From SZUA-265 sp966249405 (GTDB lineage Bacteria > Myxococcota_A > Polyangia > Polyangiales > Polyangiaceae), in assembly GCA_966249405.1 (NCBI GenBank), contig CBINDO010000115.1, forward strand, positions 1 to 21,612: 21,612 bases of DNA, in the 5' to 3' direction. A model generated the notes under the pieces. The model was given only the letters and a program-made list of their open reading frames with translations, had not been told where the DNA came from and did no database searches. Every line of letters begins with the position of its first letter. Within the stretch, counting starts at the first letter, position 1. The position numbers were made by a program, and so were the translations under genes. Positions 14,488 through 21,612 of this stretch are shown here, one piece after another.

Positions 14488-15477
14488 TCAGTATTTCCGG
14501 AGGATTTCCCAAGCGGGATCGTAAGTCACCGCGAGCTCACACTCCCAGCGGCCGTCCAACGTGACGAAATCTTCGACCTTCTTTTGCACGGCGGCGCTCG
14601 AGTCGGCGTGGAAGTGGATGACGCGTTTACCTTCGTAGGTTTCGTGCCCGATCCACACCGCCGCGTGCCCGAGCTCGGCCAGGAGTTCGTCTTCGAACTC
14701 GTTGAGGTCTTGGTTTTCCTCGCCGTCCGGTAGACCATTTTCGCCAACGTCGACGAGCTCCAAGCTGAGCTCGTAGTGGTGGTCGTGCAGCAAGTAATCG
14801 AGTCGCTTGAGGCTCGGGTTGACGACGGCGAGTAACGGGTTACCGTCTTCGGTTTTGCCCTCGATGAGCCAGGTGCGGTCGCTCTTCCACTCCGGCGCGA
14901 CGGCAGCGACCTCGTCTCTGAGCGCGAACAAGGACGCGCCTTGCGCGAGTGGCTCGCGGCTGATGTCGACCGCTCCGACCCAACGCACCACGCCGTCTTC
15001 ACCGAGCACGTTGTCCAGCGCGATGAACAGCGGTCGGTAACAAGTGTCGTCGTCGAGTTCGCCGAACTGCGGATGGTAACACTCGACGTCGAGTCGCTCG
15101 CGGTCTTCGTCGCGCGTGATGCGGACTCGAAAGTCGTCGAACGAAAACGTGCGATCTCCGAACGTGACCGACCAACCTTCGCTCGCGCCGGGTTGGCGCG
15201 CGGCAAAGAACTCCCACGCGTCGGATTTCGCGGGCGCGCGCGCGAGCCAACGTTGCGTGAACACGCGCAACTCCGCGTCACCTTCCGCCGACAACGCGAA
15301 GTGATGCCGACTGGCCTGCCCCGGACCGGTTTCCCAGGCCAAATCGCCCATCGCCTTGACGTGTTGGCTGATGTCGTCGATTTGCGCGTCGGACAAGCCC
15401 GCGCCCGAGTCGAAGGCCTTCGCTAACCCGTCGGCAGCCCCGCGCCACCAACGCCAAAACTGGTCGATTTCGTCCAT
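14488..15477 (-). CDS. DUF695-like cytoplasmic protein
   Basis: This 329-residue protein has no signal peptide or membrane segment. The C-terminal third (about residues 200-325) has the pattern of DUF695: DRTWLIEGKTEDGNPLLAVVN, a Glu/Leu-rich strand ending in GLPDGEEN, an LAELG-AVWIGHETYEGKRVIHFHA stretch and the terminal RWECELAVTYDPAWEIL. The N-terminal 190 residues start with an aromatic helix (FWRWWRGAADGLAKAF) and contain AWETGPG and a WEFFAARQPG strand; this looks like a matching domain often found attached to DUF695. The protein is strongly acidic. The function of the family is unknown. It is convergent with the SRPBCC operon and divergent from the glutaredoxin gene. The family assignment rests on motif recall. 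Confidence 0.85.
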   Translation of the reverse strand: MDEIDQFWRWWRGAADGLAKAFDSGAGLSDAQIDDISQHVKAMGDLAWETGPGQASRHHFALSAEGDAELRVFTQRWLARAPAKSDAWEFFAARQPGASEGWSVTFGDRTFSFDDFRVRITRDEDRERLDVECYHPQFGELDDDTCYRPLFIALDNVLGEDGVVRWVGAVDISREPLAQGASLFALRDEVAAVAPEWKSDRTWLIEGKTEDGNPLLAVVNPSLKRLDYLLHDHHYELSLELVDVGENGLPDGEENQDLNEFEDELLAELGHAAVWIGHETYEGKRVIHFHADSSAAVQKKVEDFVTLDGRWECELAVTYDPAWEILRKY

Positions 15478-15609
15478 GATTCGCCGACTTTACGCGGGTG
15501 TGCTCGGGCCGTCGATTGGACTGCGGGACGGCCTCGAAATCGCGCCGCACCACGGCCCCTCGGCCAAGCAGCGTCGCGCCTGCCGGAGCGAGTTTGCACC
15601 GGGTAATGG

Positions 15610-15635
15610 GGCGCCGCCGTTGACAGGCGCCGCCG
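15610..15635 (+). promoter_or_regulatory. Two 10-bp direct repeats flanking TTGACA upstream of the glutaredoxin gene
   Basis: GGCGCCGCCG occurs at 15610-15619 and again at 15626-15635, and the six bases between the copies are exactly the -35 consensus TTGACA (15620-15625). A weak -10 (CATTTC, 15643-15648) lies 17 bases on, followed closely by the ATG at 15658, which has no ribosome binding site; a very short or absent leader is possible. Promoter assignment is tentative. Confidence 0.35.
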
Positions 15636-15657
15636 GAAGCTCCATTTCCCATCGGCC

Positions 15658-16575
15658 ATGGACCCAGAGATTCGCGCACGAATTCAAGCCGAGATCGACA
15701 GCAAACCCGTCGTCCTCTTCATGAAAGGCACCCGCACCGCACCGCAGTGCGGCTTCTCCGCGACGGTCGTTCAGATCTTGGACTCGCTCATCGAGGACTA
15801 CAAGACGGTCAACGTGCTCGCCGATGCCTCGATACGACAGGGTATCAAGGACTTCTCGGATTGGCCGACGATCCCCCAACTGTACGTCAAAGGTGAATTC
15901 GTCGGCGGCTGCGACATCGTCAAAGAGATGGCCGAGAACGGCCAACTCGAGGAGACGTTGGGCGTGCAGGTCGCCGAGGTCGCGCCGCCCAAGGTGACCG
16001 TCACTCAGGCCGCGGCCGACGCCTTCAAGGGCGCGCTGCAAGGGACGGACGACTTCGTGCACCTCGAGGTCGACGGCCGCTACAACCACTCGCTCACGAT
16101 AGGTCCGCGTGGGGGCCGCGATTTGGAGGTGGCAGCGGGACCGATCACGCTGCTCGTCGACCGCGGCAGCGCCAAACGCGCCGAGGGCGTGCAGATCGAC
16201 TTCGTCGACTCGGCAAACGGCAAGGCGTTCAAGATCAACAACCCCAACGAGCCGCCGAAGGTTCGCCCGCTCAGCGTTCAACAACTCAAGGCCAAACTCG
16301 ACGCGGGCAACATCGAGTTGTTCGACGTGCGCACGCCACGTGAACGGGAGATCGCGCACATCGCAGGCGCGCGCTTGCTCGACCGCACGACCCAGGACCA
16401 CATCATGAAGCTGCCGAAGGAGACGCCGCTCTACTTCCACTGCCACCACGGCGGTCGCAGCCAACAAGCTGCCGAGTTCTTCATCAACCAAGGTTTCAAA
16501 GAGGTCTACAACGTCGAGGGCGGCATCGACGCGTGGTCGCGCGACGTGGACGGTGACGTCCCGCGCTACGATTGA
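15658..16575 (+). CDS. Monothiol glutaredoxin (Grx4 type) fused to a cysteine-less IscA-like domain and a rhodanese domain
   Basis: This 305-residue protein has three domains. Residues 1-105 are a CGFS-type monothiol glutaredoxin: KGTRTAPQCGFS with Cys31, a WPTIPQLYVKGEFVGGCDIV segment with the cis-Pro and glutathione-binding GGCD. These proteins hold a [2Fe-2S] cluster with glutathione and partner with BolA. Residues about 112-200 match the A-type carrier (IscA/ErpA) fold, with VTVTQAAADAFKGAL at the start and IDFVDSANGKAFKINNPN near the end, but none of the three cluster-binding cysteines remain. Residues about 203-305 are a rhodanese domain: IELFDVRTPRERE, IAGARLL, the active-site loop FHCHHGGRS with Cys262 and GGIDAWSRD. 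A bolA gene follows after 38 bases. Cluster delivery or sulfur/redox sensing is likely, but the exact role is inference. Confidence 0.95.
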   Translation: MDPEIRARIQAEIDSKPVVLFMKGTRTAPQCGFSATVVQILDSLIEDYKTVNVLADASIRQGIKDFSDWPTIPQLYVKGEFVGGCDIVKEMAENGQLEETLGVQVAEVAPPKVTVTQAAADAFKGALQGTDDFVHLEVDGRYNHSLTIGPRGGRDLEVAAGPITLLVDRGSAKRAEGVQIDFVDSANGKAFKINNPNEPPKVRPLSVQQLKAKLDAGNIELFDVRTPREREIAHIAGARLLDRTTQDHIMKLPKETPLYFHCHHGGRSQQAAEFFINQGFKEVYNVEGGIDAWSRDVDGDVPRYD

Positions 16576-16613
16576 GCCCATCTTTCGAACCCAGGTACGA
16601 GCCAAATAACGTC

Positions 16614-16865
16614 ATGAAACTCGGTGTCATCAACAACAACATCAACGACCAGCTCCAGGCGGCCGTGCTCGAGGCCCTGCCCGGAGCCGACGTCGTGGTG
16701 CAAGGGAACAACGGTCACTTCACATTGGAGGTGACCCACGAGGCGTTCGCAGGCAAGCCTCCGGTAGCGCAGCAGCGCCTGGTGCTGAGCGCCATCAAAC
16801 ACTTGATGGCCGGGGACAACGCGCCGGTCCACGCCATCGATTCGTTGAAGCTCAAAGCGCGTTGA
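16614..16865 (+). CDS. BolA/IbaG family protein
   Basis: This 83-residue protein is of the usual BolA size. Landmarks are VVVQGNNGHFTLEVTHEAFAG, with the invariant His of the family in GHFT, then QQRLVLSAIKHLM and the terminal strand VHAIDSLKLKAR. In complexes with CGFS glutaredoxins that His is a ligand of the bridging [2Fe-2S] cluster; there is no cysteine in the loop, as in the BolA2/IbaG branch. The start is the ATG directly before KLGVINNNIND; an upstream in-frame TTG exists but overlaps the preceding gene's stop. It lies 38 bases after a gene that encodes a monothiol glutaredoxin, so a shared transcript and direct partnership are very likely. Confidence 0.93.
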   Translation: MKLGVINNNINDQLQAAVLEALPGADVVVQGNNGHFTLEVTHEAFAGKPPVAQQRLVLSAIKHLMAGDNAPVHAIDSLKLKAR

Positions 16866-17229
16866 CGCGCTTCTCGCGCGACGGGAGGGAACGTTTGGAG
16901 CGGGTCTCGAACCCGAGATCCGCGACCGATGTAACAGCTGAGCGCTCGAAAAGCGCGTGGACAGTGCCGCGGCCCCCCTCAATCCCGTTTTCCCAACACG
17001 ACCGCTTTCGAATCTGCTCTTGGTCGTCCGCGCAAGAGGCGCCCTTCACTCGGAGGTGCGCCTCTTGCGCTTTGTCCTGAGCGCAGGTCGTCAGCGCAAC
17101 TCGTGGCGCGAGACATGCCCGCAACTAGTGAACGTCGCAGTGGCGGGCTGGGTGGTGGGTTGGGCCCAGCGCGATGAGACACATTACGCCTCCCGCCCAC
17201 CAGTCCCACGCCGAGGCGCGCCCGCCGCG
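16866..17229. other. 364-base convergent intergenic region
   Basis: The gap separates the bolA stop (plus) from the CotH-like gene stop (minus). Its translations are Arg/Ser-rich with no family motifs. The only clear structure is the 13-bp perfect inverted repeat at 17030-17070, listed separately. Confidence 0.6.
17030..17070 (+). terminator. Perfect 13-bp hairpin, probable terminator of the glutaredoxin-bolA operon
   Basis: GCGCAAGAGGCGC (17030-17042) is an exact inverted repeat of GCGCCTCTTGCGC (17058-17070), with a 15-base loop, followed on the plus strand by TTTG. It lies 165 bases past bolA and 160 bases past the end of the CotH-like gene read from the other side, so it could act on both. 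The short T-run makes it atypical. Confidence 0.6.
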
Positions 17230-19176
17230 TCACTCGATGAAGTACACGCCGGGACGACCAGGATAGCCGTCTTTCCAGTAGCAGAAATCGGGTTTGCCAC
17301 CTCCGCCGTCGGTCGACGTGTCGACGCCGCCGTCTGCATCGACGGGAGGAGGAGGTGGTGGTGGTGGCGGTGGTGGCGGAACCGGAACTGGCACAGGCAG
17401 TGCGATGTCTGCGGCCATTGCCGTGCCCATCGGCGGCGGCGCGGTGGTGATGCCGACACCGCTCGTTTCAACCCACTGCCCACTCCACTGCCCACTCGAG
17501 CCGTAGTCGACCGTCTCGCCACTTCCCTGCTCATAGTACCAATCTTGGCACAGGTAACAGTCGGCAGGATAAACGCAGGAGCCGCCGCACTCGACCATCG
17601 GGTATTGGCAACTTCCCCAAGGGTCTTCCCGATACTGTTCGATGCGCTGGGGTAACGACGTCGCCAAGTCACCCAGAACTCGGCGCAGCTCGTCGTACCG
17701 TTGTTCATCCCCAGCTCGCAACATGCCGGCTTCGTCGAGCTCCTCGTGCAACGCATCGATTCGCGCGACCGGATCTGCCGCCACGAAGGCGTCGACCAAG
17801 CCGACGCAGGTGTCTATCGTGTCTTGCCAACAAGCCGCGTCGCGTTGGCAGATATCGGCCACGGACGTATAACCCGCGAGGCCCGGGTCGCCCCCCCACA
17901 GCGAGATGTCGATCGAATACGGCAAAAGCTGGAACTTGCCGTCGGGGCGTTCCACCCACACCGTGTTGTTCCCGCCGTGAATCGCGTCGTCGCTCGTGCC
18001 GAAGATCCACGATAGACATTGGAACTCGTGAAACCGCTGCCAATCGACGTATTCGCCGACGTCCTCGATGGTGGCCAGTCCGACGCGCGCTTGCACGACG
18101 ACTTCTTCCATCTCGTCGGCGCGCGTGCTGTCACAGCTCTCGAATTGACAATTCTCTGGGGCACCGAAGACGCCCCAACCCATGTCGCTAGCGAACTCCC
18201 ACATGTTTGGGCACTCGCCGCCGAAGTATTCTGGCCGCTCTCGACAGAACCCGCGCTTGTAGGACTCGACGACGATGTAAGGAACCGCGACGTCGGGCGC
18301 CCACGCGGTCGTCGACACCCACCCGTAGGTGGCGCGCGGGGCCGGGTAACCCAGCGTGTGATAGTAGTCGTAAATGAACTTCTCTCGGTAGATGCTGCCG
18401 ACGATCGCGTTGTTGAAGCGCAGGTGTTCGTACCCCCCCAAACGGAGCCCGGGCGTGACGTCGTCGCTGTCGATCTTGAAGTTGGGCAGCGTCTTGTCGG
18501 TCCACGGCCTGCCCGTGGATTGCCCCACGAGCTTGACCTGCATCTCACCGAAATCCGCGGTCTGACCTTCCGGGGTGGAGACCAACAAATGGTCGATGGT
18601 ACGCTCGTCCTTGTTGCCCCCGGGGGCGTAGATGTCCCCGCCGTAGCCGTAGCCGCCATAAAACTCCTGGTTGATGGCGTCGATCTGCGGCTGGCTGGCG
18701 ATGAACCAATAGCGGTTTTGGTTGGTGCCAAAGACGTCGAGGTTCAGGTCATCCGGAGTGGTATTTACTGCCGGAGCCCCCTCCACGATCGGTCCGACGG
18801 AGGCGTCCGACGATTGCCCGGCGTCCCACCACGTTGGCTCGTCGCTCGTGCCGGGCTCGGCGTCCGATGCTCCGCCGTCGAGCGTCGGCGACTCGGGCTC
18901 GGTCGAGACTCCGGCTTCGTCGTGCAAGTCGGTGGCGGACGAAATCGACGACGGCGCCGAACTTGCCGTCGCGCGGTCGGTGGGCAAACCGTCCGACTTC
19001 CCGGCATCACCCGCGTCGACCGCGCTTGGTGCAGGATTGAGATAGTAGTTGTTGGTTACCGTGGAGGAGTCACACGCAGCGGGGAGCGCCAGTAGCAGCA
19101 CGACGCGGCTGCAGAAGACGACTGGCTTTTGGTGTTCTCGCGCGCCGCTCGCGCTTACTAACGGGAAGTAGTCCAT
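17230..19176 (-). CDS. CotH kinase-like lipoprotein with polyproline stretch
   Basis: This is a 648-residue exported protein. After a long N-region a hydrophobic core (RVVLLLALPAAC) ends at Cys35, a slightly atypical lipobox. Residues 40-145 are a Ser/Asp/Gly/Pro-rich linker. Residues about 155-440 resemble the spore-coat CotH family of atypical kinases: FGEMQVKLVGQSTGRPW, NFKIDSDD, VGSIYREKFIYDYYHTLGYPAP, RATYGWV, and IHGGNNTVWV followed by FQLLPYSIDISLWG, where Asp423 is in the place of the metal-binding aspartate of the CotH motif. The C-terminal part has a helical segment (about 450-515), a Cys-rich block (CQYPMVECGGSCVYPADCYLC), twelve consecutive prolines (residues 600-611) and an Asp-Gly-rich tail. 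CotH proteins phosphorylate secreted proteins; activity here is untested. Upstream is the SprT gene, same strand, 228 bases away. Confidence 0.88.
   Translation of the reverse strand: MDYFPLVSASGAREHQKPVVFCSRVVLLLALPAACDSSTVTNNYYLNPAPSAVDAGDAGKSDGLPTDRATASSAPSSISSATDLHDEAGVSTEPESPTLDGGASDAEPGTSDEPTWWDAGQSSDASVGPIVEGAPAVNTTPDDLNLDVFGTNQNRYWFIASQPQIDAINQEFYGGYGYGGDIYAPGGNKDERTIDHLLVSTPEGQTADFGEMQVKLVGQSTGRPWTDKTLPNFKIDSDDVTPGLRLGGYEHLRFNNAIVGSIYREKFIYDYYHTLGYPAPRATYGWVSTTAWAPDVAVPYIVVESYKRGFCRERPEYFGGECPNMWEFASDMGWGVFGAPENCQFESCDSTRADEMEEVVVQARVGLATIEDVGEYVDWQRFHEFQCLSWIFGTSDDAIHGGNNTVWVERPDGKFQLLPYSIDISLWGGDPGLAGYTSVADICQRDAACWQDTIDTCVGLVDAFVAADPVARIDALHEELDEAGMLRAGDEQRYDELRRVLGDLATSLPQRIEQYREDPWGSCQYPMVECGGSCVYPADCYLCQDWYYEQGSGETVDYGSSGQWSGQWVETSGVGITTAPPPMGTAMAADIALPVPVPVPPPPPPPPPPPPVDADGGVDTSTDGGGGKPDFCYWKDGYPGRPGVYFIE
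17344..17379 (-). repeat. Twelve-proline codon run inside the CotH-like gene
   Basis: Twelve consecutive proline codons, mixed CCA, CCG, CCT and CCC types, encode residues 600-611. On the plus strand this appears as a GGN-rich trinucleotide tract (AGG and TGG runs). It is probably a slippage-prone, length-variable stalk and would need EF-P for translation. Confidence 0.85.
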
Positions 19177-19404
19177 AATCGATGGTCCACAACGTCACAG
19201 ACGCGTGACGTTCGAGTGGCGTTCGTGTAGCACCGTCACGGCGTCGTCACCAGCAGGCCTGGAGACGGAAACGCCAGCAACTAACGCTCGAACCGTTGGA
19301 TTGCGGTCAGCTCGCAACTTTGTCGTTCGCGGCCGTCGTCAGACGCGCGCAGTCGCACCGCGTGATGACGGTGCAACGACAGAGACACACGCGAAACACT
19401 TCCT
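19177..19404. other. Intergenic region between the SprT-like and CotH-like genes
   Basis: A 228-base gap lies between two minus-strand genes. It should hold the CotH-gene promoter; no clear hairpin, repeat or -35/-10 pair was found. Confidence 0.5.
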
Positions 19405-20475
19405 TCAACGTCCGAGCAACTTCGTTCCACCGTTGCCACCGCCATGCATGCCGCGGTGGAGCACGAGCCGCTCACCTGCAGCACGCCCGTGACGGTGCGC
19501 CTCGGAGCCGCTAGACGTACCGAAGTACGCGGTTGTGGTCTTGGGATGACGGGCCCTGAAGTGCTGCGTCAGTTGAGGATCGCCGAGCCAAACCAACCCC
19601 TCTTGCTGGCGAGGCGCTCGCTCGTCGTCGAGTTTCTTGTAGAAGCCCGTCATCACGCCTGCCTGAAAGCGACGTCGGTCGCGGTCCTCCCGGATGCCGC
19701 GCGCCAACTTGTGTTGCCGCCACAGCCGCTCGGCGCTGTCGGAAAGAAACGCGTGGACGTACTCTGCCATCTCGACGTTGGCCGGAGTGCCGCAGATCTC
19801 GAGCACGGTGCCTCGTTTGGCTTCCTGCGGCCTCCAAACGCTGAGCCACAAGACCTCGACGAAGAAGAACTTGTGCAGCAAGGCCGCCAACACGCGTTGG
19901 CTCTCCTGCACGCGTCCGGTAGGTTGACCGAGGTGGGCCACCACGAACTCGCGCTGGCGGTTACGGCCAACCTCTTCCAAGTTGTACTTGAGCATCAGGC
20001 GCTGCGCTGCGGCCATGGCTGCTTCGGCCTCGTTCTGGTTGGCACTCTCGGCGAGCGCCAGCAGTTTTCGGATCTTGTCCAAGGCGTGGTGAGACTCTTC
20101 CGGCGATACGCTGGGCGTGCCGGCGGCGCGCGCGTCGATCCCCCGTTCCGCACAGACACGTGCGAACGCGGGCCCGTGCGCCGTCTCGTCACGGTTACCG
20201 AGCACCTCGGTGACGTATTGGTGCGCCATCTCGTGTTTGAGCACCTCGATCAACGTCACCCACGAGTATTTGGTGAGCAGCGACAACGACAGGCTGATGC
20301 TCGGCGGGTTGGCGCGCCAGCAGCCGAGTGTGGTCGCGGTTTCCGTCCAGGCCAGGGGTGGACGTCGAAGGCGCTTGCCGAACAGTTGGTAGTTCAGCTG
20401 GTCGTATTCGTCGGCCGCGGCTTCCAGCGCCAACGCCTCGAGCTCGACGCCCAGTCGTCGTGCGTTTTCGTTCAT
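19405..20475 (-). CDS. SprT-like zinc metallopeptidase domain fused to DUF2786
   Basis: This is a 356-residue cytoplasmic protein. The N-terminal domain (about 1-115) is SprT-like: YDQLNYQLFGKRLRRPPLAW, LGCWRANPPSISLSLSLL, and the zinc motif HEMAH at residues 81-85 with a third ligand His100 in ETAHGPAFARV. Residues about 131-170 are a DUF2786 helix pair (KIRKLLALAESANQNEAEAA, AAQRLMLKYNLEE), followed by its usual C-terminal partner region with RVLAALLHKFFFVEVLW and a basic helical part (FQAGVMTGFYKKLDDERA). The last about 30 residues are rich in Gly, His and Arg. SprT/Spartan-type domains act in proteolysis of DNA-bound proteins in eukaryotes; the bacterial fusion's role is unknown. It is divergent from the rRNA methyltransferase gene with 131 bases between starts. 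Confidence 0.92.
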   Translation of the reverse strand: MNENARRLGVELEALALEAAADEYDQLNYQLFGKRLRRPPLAWTETATTLGCWRANPPSISLSLSLLTKYSWVTLIEVLKHEMAHQYVTEVLGNRDETAHGPAFARVCAERGIDARAAGTPSVSPEESHHALDKIRKLLALAESANQNEAEAAMAAAQRLMLKYNLEEVGRNRQREFVVAHLGQPTGRVQESQRVLAALLHKFFFVEVLWLSVWRPQEAKRGTVLEICGTPANVEMAEYVHAFLSDSAERLWRQHKLARGIREDRDRRRFQAGVMTGFYKKLDDERAPRQQEGLVWLGDPQLTQHFRARHPKTTTAYFGTSSGSEAHRHGRAAGERLVLHRGMHGGGNGGTKLLGR

Positions 20476-20606
20476 GCGCTGGTCGTAGTCGAGCCCGCGC
20501 GCGGATCAAGGATCGGTCGCCTCGGTCGCTGCAATTTGCGCCGCTTCGACGGCGCTTTTCCCACTAGCTACGGGTTTTGAGATCTGCTCTTAGTGTGGCG
20601 TCGTTC
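20476..20606. promoter_or_regulatory. Divergent promoter region
   Basis: The 131 bases between the divergent starts of the SprT-like gene and the rRNA methyltransferase gene must contain both promoters. No consensus hexamer pair or palindrome stands out. Confidence 0.35.
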
Positions 20607-21612
20607 ATGTCACGCTTTCGTTCAGGTTCGCGACCTCGGAGTCGCGGCCAACTCACGCCGCCGCCGTCACGTCCCGAGGAACTCACGGTCGAAAAACTCG
20701 CGGCTGGAGGGTCGGGCTTCGCGCGACGCAGCACCGGGGAACCGGTATTCGTGCGTGGCGCGTTGCCAGGTGACCTGGTGCTGGTACGAGAGTTGAAGGC
20801 CCGCAACGGTTACAGCGAGGCGCGCGAGTGGCAACTGCTGCGACCGAGCCCCGATCGCCGCGCCGCGCCGTGCCGTTACGCGGACCGCTGCGGCGGATGT
20901 GACGTCATGGCACTTTCACCGGCGGCGCAGCGACGCGTGAAACACGACATGGTCGTCGAGATCTTGAGGCGCACGGCGCACGTGGACGCAACTCCCGAGG
21001 GCCCGACGCCACTGACCTGGGTGTGCGGCGATGAACCGGACCTGGGCTACCGCACACGAATACGGCTGCACATCGACGCGACCGGCAAGCTCGGATTTCT
21101 CGCCGCGCAGAGTCACGAGCTCGTCCCCATCGAGGCATGTCTGGTCGCCACCGAACGGGTGAATCAAGTGCTGGCGTCACTCGTCGCGCTCTCGGCGTTG
21201 CGTCCAGAGTTGTTGCGCGCCTTCGAGCAAGTGGAGGTCCGCGCCTTGGGCGCCGCCGCCGATCTGCTCTGGGTCCCGCGGACCGCGAGCCACGACGACC
21301 GGTCGCGACGGGAGCGACCGGTTGCGGCCACGAGTAAACGCTCGAGGCACCCGGGCGCGCCGTCGGCGGAAGTGCGCGCCGCCCGTCCCGACCCTGCGCG
21401 TTCGCTCGACTCCGTGCTGGAGACCATCGAACGCCACCTGCACTCGGAGGCACCACACTTGGCCTTGCACTGCGCGGTGACGGAGTCGGCACCCATGCGT
21501 TGGGCAGAGTTCGCCCAAAGCGCACCCTTGGGAGACGCGACCGACGCCAAGTTGTGGTTCGCGCCGGGCACGTTCACCCTCGCGCTGGTGTTCCTGGTCG
21601 CGTTCGTCCTGT
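20607..21612 (+). CDS. RumA/RlmD-type 23S rRNA (uracil-5-)-methyltransferase, N-terminal part (3' end outside the window)
   Basis: The frame is open from ATG 20607 to the window end (335 codons plus one base). Residues about 24-80 are a TRAM RNA-binding domain (ELTVEKLAAGGSGFARR, VFVRGALPGDLVLVRELKAR). The iron-sulfur cluster cysteines follow the RumA pattern C-x5-C-x2-C: Cys89, Cys95 and Cys98 in PCRYADRCGGCD, with the fourth at Cys178 (PIEACLVA). The stretch GYRTRIRLHIDATGKLGFLA matches the central domain. A 40-residue Arg/Ala-rich insertion lies around residues 230-270. The AdoMet-binding and catalytic domain should follow but is not in the window. It would methylate C5 of a 23S rRNA uridine using AdoMet. 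A GTG at 20595 is an alternative start. The last about 12 residues read as a hydrophobic run where the family's F-x-Q-x-N motif is expected. Confidence 0.9.
   Translation, partial: MSRFRSGSRPRSRGQLTPPPSRPEELTVEKLAAGGSGFARRSTGEPVFVRGALPGDLVLVRELKARNGYSEAREWQLLRPSPDRRAAPCRYADRCGGCDVMALSPAAQRRVKHDMVVEILRRTAHVDATPEGPTPLTWVCGDEPDLGYRTRIRLHIDATGKLGFLAAQSHELVPIEACLVATERVNQVLASLVALSALRPELLRAFEQVEVRALGAAADLLWVPRTASHDDRSRRERPVAATSKRSRHPGAPSAEVRAARPDPARSLDSVLETIERHLHSEAPHLALHCAVTESAPMRWAEFAQSAPLGDATDAKLWFAPGTFTLALVFLVAFVL

Noticed and set aside
15490..16605. A 371-codon minus-strand frame
   Set aside because: It is antisense to the glutaredoxin-rhodanese gene, whose active-site motifs are clear.
19444..20580. 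A 378-codon plus-strand frame
   Set aside because: It is antisense to the SprT-like gene with its HEMAH zinc site, and it also overlaps the promoter region.
1..21612. CRISPR arrays, tRNA or rRNA genes, insertion sequences, prophage or integron parts
   Set aside because: No regularly spaced repeats, cloverleaf-like segments, transposase or integrase motifs, or terminal inverted repeats with target duplications were seen.

Overview
The window is about 21.6 kb of high-GC bacterial DNA. It carries 17 genes, two of them cut off by the window edges (a 5'-truncated SDR on the left and a 3'-truncated rRNA methyltransferase on the right). The gene style points to a myxobacterium (Myxococcota, probably Polyangiales): large secreted lipoproteins with long Ser/Thr/Pro/Asp-Gly-rich linkers after the lipid-attachment cysteine, Cys-rich repeats, a CotH-like lipoprotein, and an ECF sigma factor followed by a membrane-TPR protein. 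This placement is by style only. No rRNA, tRNA, CRISPR array, insertion sequence or phage gene was seen.

Layout. (1) 1-1202: two convergent short-chain dehydrogenases. (2) 1374-5126: a putative outer-membrane protein (+) faces an operon read leftwards, namely ECF sigma factor -> one-TM/TPR protein (1-base overlap) -> DUF3472-like lipoprotein. (3) 5127-5915: a 789-base stretch without a convincing gene, with one decayed-looking frame. (4) 5916-6854: lipoprotein carrying a PEBP/YbhB domain, convergent with metH. (5) 6913-11097: PaaI-like thioesterase -> cobalamin-dependent methionine synthase, both on the minus strand. (6) 11258-12649: Cys-rich lipoprotein with a CBM9-like domain and a strong hairpin terminator. 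(7) 12890-14310: a compact operon of VOC protein, ArsR-type repressor and AHSA1/SRPBCC protein, preceded by a perfect 10+10 palindrome that overlaps a consensus -35 box. (8) 14488-15477: DUF695-like protein. (9) 15658-16865: a three-domain monothiol glutaredoxin / cysteine-less IscA-like / rhodanese protein followed by BolA, a likely iron-sulfur handling pair. (10) 17230-19176: CotH-like lipoprotein with a 12-proline run. (11) 19405-20475: SprT-like metallopeptidase fused to DUF2786. (12) 20607-end: TRAM-domain RumA/RlmD-type 23S rRNA uracil methyltransferase.

Most of the window is housekeeping metabolism (metH, Grx/BolA, rRNA modification) mixed with lineage-specific envelope proteins. The items most worth follow-up are the Grx-IscA-like-rhodanese fusion next to bolA, the ArsR operator, and the sigma factor / TPR / lipoprotein module.
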